The notes beneath the pieces are model-generated. The model ran no database searches, was not told the DNA's origin, and worked only from the letters and a program-made list of their open reading frames with translations. This document shows positions 10,810-19,331 of a stretch of DNA of 64,000 nucleotides, in pieces; the first letter of the stretch is position 1, and each line of letters opens with the position of its first letter. The stretch spans positions 850,219-914,218 of the forward strand of contig NZ_LIXI01000001.1 of NCBI RefSeq assembly GCF_001905595.1, read 5' to 3'. The position numbers and the translations under genes were made by a program. Source of the DNA: Streptomyces sp. CB00316. GTDB taxonomy: Bacteria > Actinomycetota > Actinomycetes > Streptomycetales > Streptomycetaceae.

Positions 10810-12972
10810 ATGATGACCAAGGTGGGATTCCTTCCCGAGGAGACGAGCAGCTTCGTCGGGAGGCGGGCCGAACTGGCCCGGCTGGAGACCGCGTTGGCCA
10901 CGCGGCGGATGACCACTCTGATCGGGCCCGGCGGTGTCGGCAAGACCCGGCTCGCCGTCCGGGCCGCCCGCGAGGCCGCCGACCGCTACCCGGACGGCGC
11001 ATGGTGGGCCGACCTCTCCCCGCTCTACGACGACGCTCTCCTGCTCCCTACCGTCTCCGACGCGGTCGGACTGGCGGACCACACCCTGCGGATGCCCGTC
11101 GAGGCGCTCTGCGAATGGCTCAGCGACAAGCGCCTTCTGCTCGTCCTGGACTCCGCCGAACACCTGCGGGCCCCCTGCTCCCACCTGCTGGCCGAGCTGC
11201 TCACCACCTCGCCCGGCCTGACCGTCCTGGTCACCAGCAGGCAGCCGCTGGGGACCCGGGGCGAGCACGCCGTGCGGATCCAGCCGCTCCCGGTGGACGG
11301 TGCCCCCGACGCGCTCCAGCTCTTCGAGGACCGGCTGCGCGCGGGCGACCCCCGGGCGAGGCTCGACGCGCCGGGCGACCGGGCGGCCGCCGCCGACATC
11401 TGCCGCCGGCTCGAAGGCATCCCGCTCGCCATCGAACTGGCCGCCGCGGGCATCGGCCGCCACACCGTGGCCCAGCTCGCCACCCGCATCGGGACCCGCT
11501 TCGACGCCCCGGTCGACGCCGAGGGCCTCGCCGCCTCCCGCCTCGACCTCCTCGCCGACGACTCCCTCTGGCCCCGTCGCCACCGCACCCTGCGCGCGAC
11601 GATCGGGTGGAGCCACGAGCTCTGCACCCCGCTGGAGCGGCTCCTGTGGGCCCGGCTCACCCTGCTGCGTACGGACTTCGACGAGGAGACCGCCCGCGAG
11701 GTCTGCACCGGGGGGCCGCTCACCCCGGACGGGGTGGACCGCGCGCTGCAAGGGCTCGTCGCCCAGTCCGTCGTCCAGCGCGACGGCACCCGCTACCGGA
11801 TGCTCGACACCCTGCGCGAGTACGGCCGTATGTGGCTCGGCGAACTCGGCGAGGAGCGGGCCGCCGCCGACCGGCACGCCGCCAGCTTCCTCGGCCTCGC
11901 CCGCCGCGCCCACGACGGCTGGACCGGCCCCGACCAGATCTCCTGGTACCACAAGGTCGCCGACACCCACCTGGACCTCTGCGCGGCCCTGGACCACCTG
12001 CTCGCCCACGACGTGGCGGGTGCCCAGGAGATGGCGGGCCGGGTCGGCTTCTTCTGGGCCTGCTGCGGCCATCTGTCGGAGGCCCGCAGCTACGCCCAAA
12101 AAACCCTGGACGCGGGCCCGGTGGAGGGCCCGCGCCGGACCCGGCTCCAGTGGGTGCTGGGTGTCGCGGCCCTGCTCCAGGGCGACTTCGCGACCGCCGA
12201 GAAGTACGGGGCGCTCTGCACGGCCATCGCGCTGTACGACCACGACGACGAGGGCATGCTCGGCGCCACCTACCTCTCCGGCCTCACCCAGCTGATGAAC
12301 GGCGAGCCCGCGGCAGCGCTGGAGGCGGCGGAACGGGTGCTGCGGATGACGGAGACGGTCCCTCCGGACGGGGGTCCCGCGGAACAACGGGCCACCGCCC
12401 GCGAGTCCGCCGCCCCCGGCCCCGATGGGGACCCCGCCCCCCTCGAGTCCGCCCACCGGCTGCGCTGCCGCCTCATCACCGTCTTCGCGCTCACCGCCCT
12501 GGGCCGGCTCGCCGAGTCCGGCCGCGCCGCCGCCGCGCTGCGCCGGTCCTGCGAGCGGGGCGGCGAATACTGGACCCGCTCCTACGCCGACTACCAGCTC
12601 GCCCTGATCGCCCTGCTCCAGGGCCGCCCGGAGGCCTCCGCCGCCCACGCCCGGGCCATGCTCGCGGGCAAGCACCGGCTCCGCGACAGCTTCGGCATCG
12701 CGCTGGGTCTGGACATCCTGGCCGCCGCCATCGCCGCCCAGGGCGCGGGGGCCCAGGCCGCCCGGGTGTACGGCACCGGGCACGCGTACTGGCGGATGGT
12801 CGGCCACCCCCAGCGCGGTACGCCGGAACTGGGCCCGGTCCGCGAGGCCTGCGAGCTCCAGGCCCGGGCGGCGGTGGGCGACGAGGCGTACCAGCGCGCC
12901 TTCGAACGGGGCCAGGCGGACAACGCGGAGGTCGGCCTCGCAGCGGCGCTGCAGAGCGGGCTCCGGCTCTGA
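10810..12972 (+). CDS. STAND-family ATPase with TPR-like C-terminal half
   Basis: About 720 residues. The N-terminal half is an NB-ARC-type nucleotide-binding domain of the AfsR/LuxR-associated kind: Walker A GPGGVGKTRLA near residue 40, Walker B LLLVLDSAEH near residue 115, sensor LVTSRQPLG, GIPLAIELAA and a RHRTLRATIGWSHELC winged-helix segment. The C-terminal half is alpha-helical and resembles tetratricopeptide repeats. No BTAD, SARP or LuxR DNA-binding domain is visible at either end, so it is a signalling ATPase rather than a complete transcription factor. GTG ATG ATG at 10807-10815 gives three adjacent possible starts; the first ATG was taken. Ligand and partner are unknown. Confidence 0.75.
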   Translation: MMTKVGFLPEETSSFVGRRAELARLETALATRRMTTLIGPGGVGKTRLAVRAAREAADRYPDGAWWADLSPLYDDALLLPTVSDAVGLADHTLRMPVEALCEWLSDKRLLLVLDSAEHLRAPCSHLLAELLTTSPGLTVLVTSRQPLGTRGEHAVRIQPLPVDGAPDALQLFEDRLRAGDPRARLDAPGDRAAAADICRRLEGIPLAIELAAAGIGRHTVAQLATRIGTRFDAPVDAEGLAASRLDLLADDSLWPRRHRTLRATIGWSHELCTPLERLLWARLTLLRTDFDEETAREVCTGGPLTPDGVDRALQGLVAQSVVQRDGTRYRMLDTLREYGRMWLGELGEERAAADRHAASFLGLARRAHDGWTGPDQISWYHKVADTHLDLCAALDHLLAHDVAGAQEMAGRVGFFWACCGHLSEARSYAQKTLDAGPVEGPRRTRLQWVLGVAALLQGDFATAEKYGALCTAIALYDHDDEGMLGATYLSGLTQLMNGEPAAALEAAERVLRMTETVPPDGGPAEQRATARESAAPGPDGDPAPLESAHRLRCRLITVFALTALGRLAESGRAAAALRRSCERGGEYWTRSYADYQLALIALLQGRPEASAAHARAMLAGKHRLRDSFGIALGLDILAAAIAAQGAGAQAARVYGTGHAYWRMVGHPQRGTPELGPVREACELQARAAVGDEAYQRAFERGQADNAEVGLAAALQSGLRL

Positions 12973-12988
12973 GGGGCCCGGGGGAGTG

Positions 12989-13360
12989 ATGCGGAGGGAC
13001 GGAGGCCGTACGTTCACCACCCTCGAAGAGCTGGAGCAGACCGAGACCGACCCGGTCGCCGCCTGTGAGGCGGGCATGCTGACGCACCTGGTCGACGGCC
13101 ACAGCGAGCTCGTGCCCCTGCTGCTGCGCCTCGTCCGCCCCCGCCCGGAGCGGGGGACGGTGCGGGCGGGGGCGCTGGCGATGGACCGCTACGGCGTGAC
13201 GCTGCGCCTCGAATACCCGCGCACCCACCGCGACGTACGGCTGCCCTTCCCCAAGCCCGTGACCGACATCGACCAGGCGGGCCCGCAGATCCACGCCCTC
13301 CTGGCCGCCGCCCGCCGCGTCCCGCAACTGCCTGCCAGCCTGGGGGCGTTGCCGGCCTAG
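12989..13360 (+). CDS. DUF2470 domain protein, apparently only the C-terminal half
   Basis: A 123-residue protein matching the DUF2470 helical domain (MLTHLVDGHSELV, then DRYGVTLRLEYPRTHRDVRLPF). From memory, Streptomyces relatives are about 230 residues and place this domain after an FMN-binding split-barrel half; here that half is absent and the STAND gene ends 16 bases upstream. GGGGGAG precedes the ATG. The stop overlaps the stop of the TetR gene on the other strand by four bases. It may be a functional short form or the intact-looking remainder of a truncated gene. Confidence 0.6.
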   Translation: MRRDGGRTFTTLEELEQTETDPVAACEAGMLTHLVDGHSELVPLLLRLVRPRPERGTVRAGALAMDRYGVTLRLEYPRTHRDVRLPFPKPVTDIDQAGPQIHALLAAARRVPQLPASLGALPA

Positions 13361-14091
13361 GGGTTTTCGCGCGGCAGCCGCGGCGCCGGGACGGCCGGTA
13401 CGGCGGGGGCGAGCGCGGAGAGCCGGCCCAGCAGGTCCCCGAACGGGCCCTCCACCGGCTCCTGGGAGAGCACCCGCAGTACGATGCCCGCCATCTCCTG
13501 GTCGTACGCGGCGCTGACGGCGGCGAGCGCGGCGAAGTCGTGCACCAGCTGGACCTCGAGCTCCTGGCGCGGGATCCGCCGCCCGTCCAGCCAGATCAGC
13601 GCGGTCGACTCGGCGAGCGAGACCCAGGAGCGGACCACCAACTCCAACCGAGCGGGCGGGTCTTCCACCCCCAGGTGCGTGATGATCTGCTCGTACGCGG
13701 CCTGCCGCACCCCGTCGATCATGGCGTTGGCCGTGGACGAACCGACGGCCGGGCCGCCGCGCATCAGCGCCGAGAAGCCGGGACCGTGCTCGTCGACGAA
13801 GTCGAAGAACCGCCCCATCACCCGCAACAGCCTTGCCCCCAGGGGCCCTTCGAGCGGCTCCATGAACCGGTCGGCCAGCTCGTCGGCCGCCCGCCGCAGC
13901 GCCGCCTCGTACAGGCTCTGCTTCCCCGGGAAGTAGTGGTAGACCAGCGGCCGTGAGATGCCCGCCGCGGCGGCGACCTCGTCGATCGACACATCCTCGG
14001 GGGAGCGCCGGCTGAACAAGTCCAGCGCGACGCCGATCAGTTGCTGCCTGCGCTCCTCGACGCCCATCCTGCGCCGTGCCCCGGTCGTCAT
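13357..14091 (-). CDS. TetR-family transcriptional regulator
   Basis: 244 residues. The N-terminal TetR_N helix-turn-helix is clear (VSIDEVAAAAGISRPLVYHYF, about residues 34-54), followed by an all-helical ligand-binding domain. It is the last gene of a same-strand set with the 2Fe-2S reductase (gap 35 bases) and the PF10118 remnant, so it probably senses a substrate or product of that oxidoreductase pair and may repress the set. A second ATG eight codons downstream (MGVEERR) is an alternative start. Confidence 0.88.
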   Translation of the reverse strand: MTTGARRRMGVEERRQQLIGVALDLFSRRSPEDVSIDEVAAAAGISRPLVYHYFPGKQSLYEAALRRAADELADRFMEPLEGPLGARLLRVMGRFFDFVDEHGPGFSALMRGGPAVGSSTANAMIDGVRQAAYEQIITHLGVEDPPARLELVVRSWVSLAESTALIWLDGRRIPRQELEVQLVHDFAALAAVSAAYDQEMAGIVLRVLSQEPVEGPFGDLLGRLSALAPAVPAVPAPRLPRENP

Positions 14092-14126
14092 CCGGACAGC
14101 CTAACCGGGGTGCGGCTGTGTGGCTT

Positions 14127-15203
14127 CTACAGGTCCAGCACCAGCCGCCCGCTCCGGCAGCGCGAGACGCAGATGAGCATCGAGTCGCCGCGCTCGTCGT
14201 CGGTCAGCAACTCGTCCCGGTGGTCGATCTCGCCTCCCAGGACGCGCTGTTGGCACGTCCCGCAGAAGCCCTGCTCGCAGGAGTACGAGACATGGGGCAG
14301 CTCCTCGCGGACGGCTGCCAGCACCGACTGTCCGGCCGCGACCCGCACGGTCCGGCCGCTGCGGTGCAGCTCCACCTCGAAGGCGCCGGAGCCCGCCGCG
14401 TCGGCCGTTGCCGCGGAGAACCGCTCCAGGTGCAGGGTGCAGCCCTCGGGGAGCGCGGCGGTGACGGCGTCCATCAAGGACTCGGGCCCGCAGCAGTAGA
14501 CGGCTGTGCCCGCGGCGATGCCGGCCAACGCGGCGACGGCGTCCGGGTGCCCTGCCTCGTCCTGGGCGACCACGGCGACCCGGCCCCCCTCGGCACCGAG
14601 CTTCTCGATCTCGTCCAGGAACGGCATCGAGGCCCGCGACCGGCCCCCGTACAGCAGTCGCCAGTTCGCCCCCCGCGCGGCCAGCGAGCGCAGCATCGGC
14701 AGGATCGGTGTGATCCCGATCCCGCCCGCGACGAAGACATACGCCTCCGCCTCCACCAGCGGGAACCGGTTGCGTGGACCGCGCGCCTCGATCTCCACGC
14801 CCTCCTGGAGCCGCTCGTGCACCTCCCGGGACCCGCCCCGCCCGTCCTCCACCAGCCGGGTCGCGACCGTGTACGTACCGGGGGCGTCCGGATCACCGCA
14901 GAGCGAGTACTGCCGCACGAGCCCGGAAGGCAGTACGAGGTCGAGGTGGGCGCCCGGCTGCCAGTGCGGCAACGCGGTTCCCTCCAGCCGTAGTTGTACG
15001 ACCCCCTCGGCGACGGGGACCCGCTCGGTGATCAGCAGCCGCCGAAGGGTCGTCGGCTGCCGATGCGAGTGCCCGGAGACGGGCTTCGTCAGGGCGGGCA
15101 GCGGCCACAGCGGGGACCGGGCGATCCGGCGGCGCAACGCCCGCCGGGTGAGCAGGGCGGTACCGGCGACCAGGACGACGGTGCGCGGACGGGGCAGGGC
15201 CAT
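14127..15203 (-). CDS. Phthalate-dioxygenase-reductase-type 2Fe-2S flavoprotein
   Basis: 358 residues, an electron-transfer reductase. Order of domains: a short hydrophobic N terminus (VVLVAGTALLTRRAL), a flavin-binding barrel with RQYSLCGD, a NAD(P)H-binding domain with VFVAGGIGITPILPM and YCCGPESLM, and a C-terminal plant-type ferredoxin domain with the C-x4-C-x2-C...C ligands about C309, C314, C317 and C345. It passes electrons from NAD(P)H to an oxygenase. The gene starts three bases after the stop of the PF10118 gene, the natural candidate partner, which is now broken; the reductase itself looks intact. Confidence 0.88.
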   Translation of the reverse strand: MALPRPRTVVLVAGTALLTRRALRRRIARSPLWPLPALTKPVSGHSHRQPTTLRRLLITERVPVAEGVVQLRLEGTALPHWQPGAHLDLVLPSGLVRQYSLCGDPDAPGTYTVATRLVEDGRGGSREVHERLQEGVEIEARGPRNRFPLVEAEAYVFVAGGIGITPILPMLRSLAARGANWRLLYGGRSRASMPFLDEIEKLGAEGGRVAVVAQDEAGHPDAVAALAGIAAGTAVYCCGPESLMDAVTAALPEGCTLHLERFSAATADAAGSGAFEVELHRSGRTVRVAAGQSVLAAVREELPHVSYSCEQGFCGTCQQRVLGGEIDHRDELLTDDERGDSMLICVSRCRSGRLVLDL

Positions 15204-15206
15204 GGG

Positions 15207-16113
15207 TCAGGACGTTCCCGTCGTGCGGGCCTCGGCGGCGAGCGCCGCGGGCGAGTGGGCGAGGTAGTCGACGGCCTGGGCCGTGCTGCCCTCCTGGGAG
15301 GGGTGGTACGACCGGCTGAGGTAGCTGGGTACGGACCGCAGGATCGCCCCCGTGCTGGGCAGCGTCCCCTGCTTGCCGCTGGCGTGGAACGCCTTGAACG
15401 TGGCCTTGCCGTCCAGCAGGCTCGGGTCGTTCTCCATGAAGAACCGGGTCCCGCGCTGCCAGAGGAAGACCAGCGCCGAGAAGGCCGCCGCCCAGGTCCG
15501 CACCCGCCGGCGGTAGCCGCCGTCGACATGCATGAACACCTCGAACGCCACCGACCGGTGCTCCACCTCCTCCGCGCCGTGCCAGCGCAGCAGGTCCAGC
15601 ATGGTCGGATCGGCGCCCTTGCGGTCCAGCGCCTCGGCGTTGAGGATCCAGTCCCCGAGGAAGGCGGTGTAGGGCTCGATGGCCGCGATCATCGCCATCC
15701 GCTCCATCAGCCACCACCGCGACGGCCGCCCCGGCGGCAGCGTCCGGTCCCCGAGCAGCTTCTCGAAGAATTAGTCGACCTGCGCGGTGTACGGGGTCGG
15801 GTCCAGGCCCAGCTCCCGCAGACGCGGCAGCACGTCGTCATGGGCCTGCGAGTGCACGGCCTCCTGGCCGATGAACCCGATGACGTCCTCGCGGAGTCGC
15901 TCGTCATGGATGTAGGGGAGGATCTGCCGGTACACATGGATGAACCACCGCTCCCCGGCCGGGAGCAGCAGATGGAGCACGTTGATGGTGTGCGTGGTGA
16001 ACGGGTCGCCCGGCACCCAGTGCAGGGGGGGTCTTCTCCCAGGCGAAGGAGACCTTGCGGGCCTTGAGCGGTGTCCGCTCCGACGCGACCGCCGCTGGCT
16101 GCGTGTTAGACAT
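15207..16113 (-). pseudogene. Broken PF10118 gene (annotated metal-dependent hydrolase; probable di-iron protein)
   Basis: Three segments line up as one protein of about 300 residues in two frames. MSNTQPAAVAS... begins at 16113; a run of seven G (16025-16031, plus strand) shifts the frame where six would keep FAWEKTPLHWVPGD; the second segment then runs to an in-frame TAA (complement of 15771-15773) after YTAQVD; translation resumes in the same frame with FFEKLLGDRTLPPG and continues to TGA at 15207. The family is named metal-dependent hydrolase, but FIGQEAVHSQAHDD and HGAEEVEHRSV are paired ExxH motifs like ferritin-fold di-iron ligands. Two separate lesions argue against a single base-calling error. 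Confidence 0.8.
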
Positions 16114-16208
16114 GGTGTCAATGTACTGACGGGTACCCGGGGGGGACCAGAGGCGTGCACGGATTTCCCGTCCCGCCGCGCGTGAGAGCACGGGGCCATG
16201 ATGGGGGG

Positions 16209-16976
16209 ATGACGACGAACTCGGTCCGTGCCCGCTCGTTCGACGCGGTGGCCGCTTCCTACGCCGCCAGCCGGCCCTCCTACCCGCCCGCCCTGCTGGA
16301 CGCGATCGAGGAGCTGTCCGGCCGCCCGCTGGCCGGAGCCCGGGTCGCGGACGTCGGGGCCGGCACGGGTATCTCCACCGCCCTGCTGGACGGCCGGGGC
16401 GCCCGGGCGGTGGCGGTGGAGCCGGGCGGTGGGATGGCCGCGCAGCTCCGCCGGGGGCTGCCGCACGTGCCCGTGGTCCGGGGTGACGGCAACCGGCTGC
16501 CGCTGCGGACCGGATCGCTGGACCTGATCACGTACGCCCAGTCCTGGCACTGGACCGACCCCGCCCGCTCGGTCCCCGAGGCGCGCCGCGTCCTGCGGCC
16601 CGGCGGGGCGCTCGCCCTGTGGTGGAACGACCCCGACGCGCGCGTGGCGTGGATCGGGGACCAGAAGCGGCGGGTGCTGGACACCTTCGGCGAGGGGCAG
16701 ACGGACCAGCACGTGGCGGCGTACGACGCCGACGCCAGGCTCCGGGCCGAGCTCCCCGCCGGGGCCGACTTCCGTACCCGGCAGGTGGAGTGGAGCCGTG
16801 AGGTGACGCTCGACGTCCACCTCGCCAACCTCGCCAGCCACTCCATCTTCCTCGTTGCGGACCGGGCGGTGGCCGCGGCGGTCCTGGAGCGGGAACGCGC
16901 GCTGCTGGCCGCCGCCTTCCCCGGCGGGACGGTCCGGGAGTCCTATGTGACGAGCCTGGCCGTCGCCCGTACCTGA
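16209..16976 (+). CDS. Class I SAM-dependent methyltransferase
   Basis: 255 residues with the UbiE/Methyltransf_11 pattern: FDAVAASYAASRPSYP at the N terminus, motif I VADVGAGTGISTALL near residue 45, the acidic residue of VAVEPG, RGDGNRLPLRTGSLDLIT as motif II and VLRPGGALALWW as motif III. Substrate is unknown. GGGGGG immediately precedes the ATG at 16209. It is divergent from the PF10118 remnant with a 95-base gap and lies 27 bases before a small lipoprotein gene. Confidence 0.85.
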   Translation: MTTNSVRARSFDAVAASYAASRPSYPPALLDAIEELSGRPLAGARVADVGAGTGISTALLDGRGARAVAVEPGGGMAAQLRRGLPHVPVVRGDGNRLPLRTGSLDLITYAQSWHWTDPARSVPEARRVLRPGGALALWWNDPDARVAWIGDQKRRVLDTFGEGQTDQHVAAYDADARLRAELPAGADFRTRQVEWSREVTLDVHLANLASHSIFLVADRAVAAAVLERERALLAAAFPGGTVRESYVTSLAVART

Positions 16977-17003
16977 GACCGGTTTTGGGTGCAGGATGGG
17001 CCG

Positions 17004-17501
17004 ATGGCGACAGAACCGGAACGGCGATGCGGAGCCGGCCCCCGGGCCGCGGGCACCCTCCTGGCAGCGCTGCTGCTGCTGAGCGGGTGCGGCGCGGACG
17101 GGAAACAGAACGCGGCCGACGGCGCCGGGAACGACCGTCCCTCGGCACCGCCGACCGCGACGGGAACCCTGGAGCAGCTGGCCGAGAGGGCCGGCTGCGA
17201 ACCCAACGTACAGACCGACGCCCAGGAGCTGCGGCAGGCCAACTGCAAGACCCCGACCGGGCGTTACGTGCTGACCACCTTCGCGACCGACCGCGGCCAG
17301 CGCGAGTGGATCAACGAGGCCAAGGACTACGGCGGTTCGTACCTCGTCGGCCGGCGCTGGGTCGCCGTCGGTGACGCGAAGGTGGTCGCGGCGCTGCGCG
17401 GCCGGCTCGGGGGGACGGTGGAGACCGCCTCGCCGCACCGCTCGGGGGAGAGCGGTGATGGGGGGAACGAGGGAGGGCACTCCGGTCACCACGGGAGCTG
17501 A
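17004..17501 (+). CDS. Small lipoprotein of unknown function
   Basis: 165 residues with an N-terminal signal and lipobox LLLLSGC, so the lipidated cysteine is about C29. The mature part holds a region with two cysteines (AGCEPNVQTDAQELRQANC) likely to form a disulfide, and ends in a low-complexity Gly/His tail (GGNEGGHSGHHGS). Expected to be anchored on the outer face of the membrane. A GTG at 16989 is an alternative start, but the ATG gives a normal signal length. No recognised domain. Confidence 0.75.
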   Translation: MATEPERRCGAGPRAAGTLLAALLLLSGCGADGKQNAADGAGNDRPSAPPTATGTLEQLAERAGCEPNVQTDAQELRQANCKTPTGRYVLTTFATDRGQREWINEAKDYGGSYLVGRRWVAVGDAKVVAALRGRLGGTVETASPHRSGESGDGGNEGGHSGHHGS

Positions 17502-17530
17502 CCGCGCAGGTCGAGGGGGACGGGCGTCAC

Positions 17531-17570
17531 GGGGGCCGGTGCCGGTGCCGAATCACCGGCACCGGCCCCC
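17531..17570. terminator. Bidirectional terminator
   Basis: Perfect 17-pair stem, 17531-17547 with 17554-17570, six-base loop, between the convergent lipoprotein and DUF1996 genes. Confidence 0.85.
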
Positions 17571-17581
17571 TCGGCGTCGTA

Positions 17582-19174
17582 TCAGCGGCACCTGCGCCCG
17601 TCGTTGATGCACCGCACCATCTTCTTCATCAGCTGCTTGTCGAAGACGTTGATGAAGTCGCCGTGGTCGGTGATCGGCTTGTGCAGCTGCTCGGGGAAGG
17701 AGTCGACGGCGAACCCCGGCCCCGGCGGCACGTCGTACACGATCCGCTGGACGAGCTGCGGAACCGCCCGGAACCCGTTCGGGCAACGCCCGTCGGCCTG
17801 CGCGAACGCCACATGGGTGCGGTGGTTGGCGCTGTCGGTGTTCTGCCCGTCCCAGCAGTTCTGGAAGGCGAACGTACGGACCACCTGACTGCCCTCGGGG
17901 CAGATCGGGTACTTGTCCTTCAGCTGGCGGTCCTCGAAGCCGGTGCAGCTCCAGGAGGCGTTGGCGTTGGCGTCGCCGTTGGTGAACGCCTTGGCGTCCC
18001 CGGTGATGATCCGCAGGAAGCGCGGCATGGCCGTGACCCTGCTGACGGGGGAGCCGACGAACTTCAGGGTCACCTGGGACGGCGTCTGGATCTCGCCGAC
18101 GTTCTGGTCCTTGCCCCCGCCGTCGGCGTCCACGTCGGCCTCGTCCTGCCCGTTCTGCAGGCGCAGTACGGGCCAGTAGTAGGTCGACCGGTCGCCCTGG
18201 TTGCGGCAGGTGGTGGCGCCGTTCGCCAGGTCGTCGTCGCCGGCGAAGGCGTCGTTGGCCTGGTTGCCGATGTAATCGTGCATGTGGTGCGCGCCGTTGC
18301 TCACGCCGGGCGCGACGATGACGTTGTCCGGGTTGAACTTCCCGTTCTCGTTACGGCCGCAGTCCGTGATGAAGGTGCCGCGGGAGGCGCCGCGGCGCTG
18401 TCGGGGGCGCTGGACATTGGGCTGGACGGACTGGATGTCGACAAAATCGGACTGCTCGGGCCCGTTGCCGCCCTGACCGCCCTGACCCTGACCCGGGTCC
18501 TGACCGTTGCCCTGGTCATCGCCCTGGCCTTGGTCATCGCCTTGGCCCTGGTCGTCGCCCTGGCCTTGGTTCTGGCCCTGGTCCTGCCCCTGGCCGTCGT
18601 CCTGGCCGCCGTCGCCGTTACCGCCAGTGTCGCCGTTACCGCCGTCACCCGTCGCGCCCCCGGGGTTGCCGGAGGCGCTGTCGTCGGCGCGCAGGCTGCA
18701 CCCGGCGAGACCTTCGATCCCCGCGGGCCGCTCTCCGACGCGGCTGATGGCAATGGCGATGCGGTCGAGACTCGCCGTCCGCTTGTTCCGCAACGGGCCG
18801 AGCACGGCGTTCTCGGCGAGCCCGGGATCCCGGGATATCTGCTCCTTCCGGTCGGCGAACTGCCGGTAGGCATCGGTGATCTGGGTATCCATCGCGGCGA
18901 GTTCGCGGTCGACCTCGGGGCGGGCCTGCTCGGGCACGTCGGGCAGTTCGTTACCGGCATCGGGGCAGTCGATGGTGGACATCTGGCGGCCCGTGTTCTG
19001 GGCCCGGGTGGTGGGCGGCGATCCGGACGGCCCTTCCCCCGCGGAGGCGTAGACATTGACCGCCACCAGCCCGCCCCCGCCCAGGATCAGGGCGGCGGAG
19101 GCGGCTATGGCCCGGTTGGCCAGGCTTGAGCGTTTCTTGCGGGACGTACGGGGTGTACGTGCTGTGCGTCGCAT
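17582..19174 (-). CDS. Exported DUF1996 protein with Gln/Gly/Asp repeat linker
   Basis: 530 residues. A basic N terminus and one hydrophobic segment (about residues 20-45) indicate export or membrane anchoring. A helical region with conserved-looking cysteines is followed by a low-complexity linker (about residues 180-250) containing tandem GDDQGQ units, then the C-terminal DUF1996 domain ([27 protein letters not shown] ... HHMHDYIGN ... ending near [15 protein letters not shown]). The histidine-rich HHMHDY and many paired cysteines suggest an extracellular enzyme, but no activity is established to my knowledge. The ATG at 19174 is preceded by GAGGAG and begins the export signal. Confidence 0.85.
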   Translation of the reverse strand: MRRTARTPRTSRKKRSSLANRAIAASAALILGGGGLVAVNVYASAGEGPSGSPPTTRAQNTGRQMSTIDCPDAGNELPDVPEQARPEVDRELAAMDTQITDAYRQFADRKEQISRDPGLAENAVLGPLRNKRTASLDRIAIAISRVGERPAGIEGLAGCSLRADDSASGNPGGATGDGGNGDTGGNGDGGQDDGQGQDQGQNQGQGDDQGQGDDQGQGDDQGNGQDPGQGQGGQGGNGPEQSDFVDIQSVQPNVQRPRQRRGASRGTFITDCGRNENGKFNPDNVIVAPGVSNGAHHMHDYIGNQANDAFAGDDDLANGATTCRNQGDRSTYYWPVLRLQNGQDEADVDADGGGKDQNVGEIQTPSQVTLKFVGSPVSRVTAMPRFLRIITGDAKAFTNGDANANASWSCTGFEDRQLKDKYPICPEGSQVVRTFAFQNCWDGQNTDSANHRTHVAFAQADGRCPNGFRAVPQLVQRIVYDVPPGPGFAVDSFPEQLHKPITDHGDFINVFDKQLMKKMVRCINDGRRCR

Positions 19175-19331
19175 GGGACTCCTCTGCTTCGAGGGAGAAG
19201 CGTGACGTCCCATACGCGCGGCCCCTGCGCCCTGTTCAGCCCCCCGGCCGATTCGTGCGAAGCTCCAGCCGAAAAGCGGCCCGAATGCCCAACTGCTGTG
19301 CACAGGAGGTCAATACGGCAGGATTCGGCGC

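Noticed and set aside
10810..14091. STAND ATPase plus neighbours as an antiphage defence island
   Set aside because: The neighbours are a DUF2470 protein and a TetR regulator; no nuclease, protease, membrane effector or phage-linked gene is present.
15771..15773. In-frame TAA of the PF10118 gene as a recoded codon
   Set aside because: There is no structure or factor known for TAA recoding in Streptomyces, and a separate frameshift in the same gene makes decay the simpler explanation.
18507..18869. Apparent Pro/Trp/Ser repeat protein opposite the DUF1996 gene
   Set aside because: Shadow of the GDDQGQ repeat coding sequence on the complementary strand.
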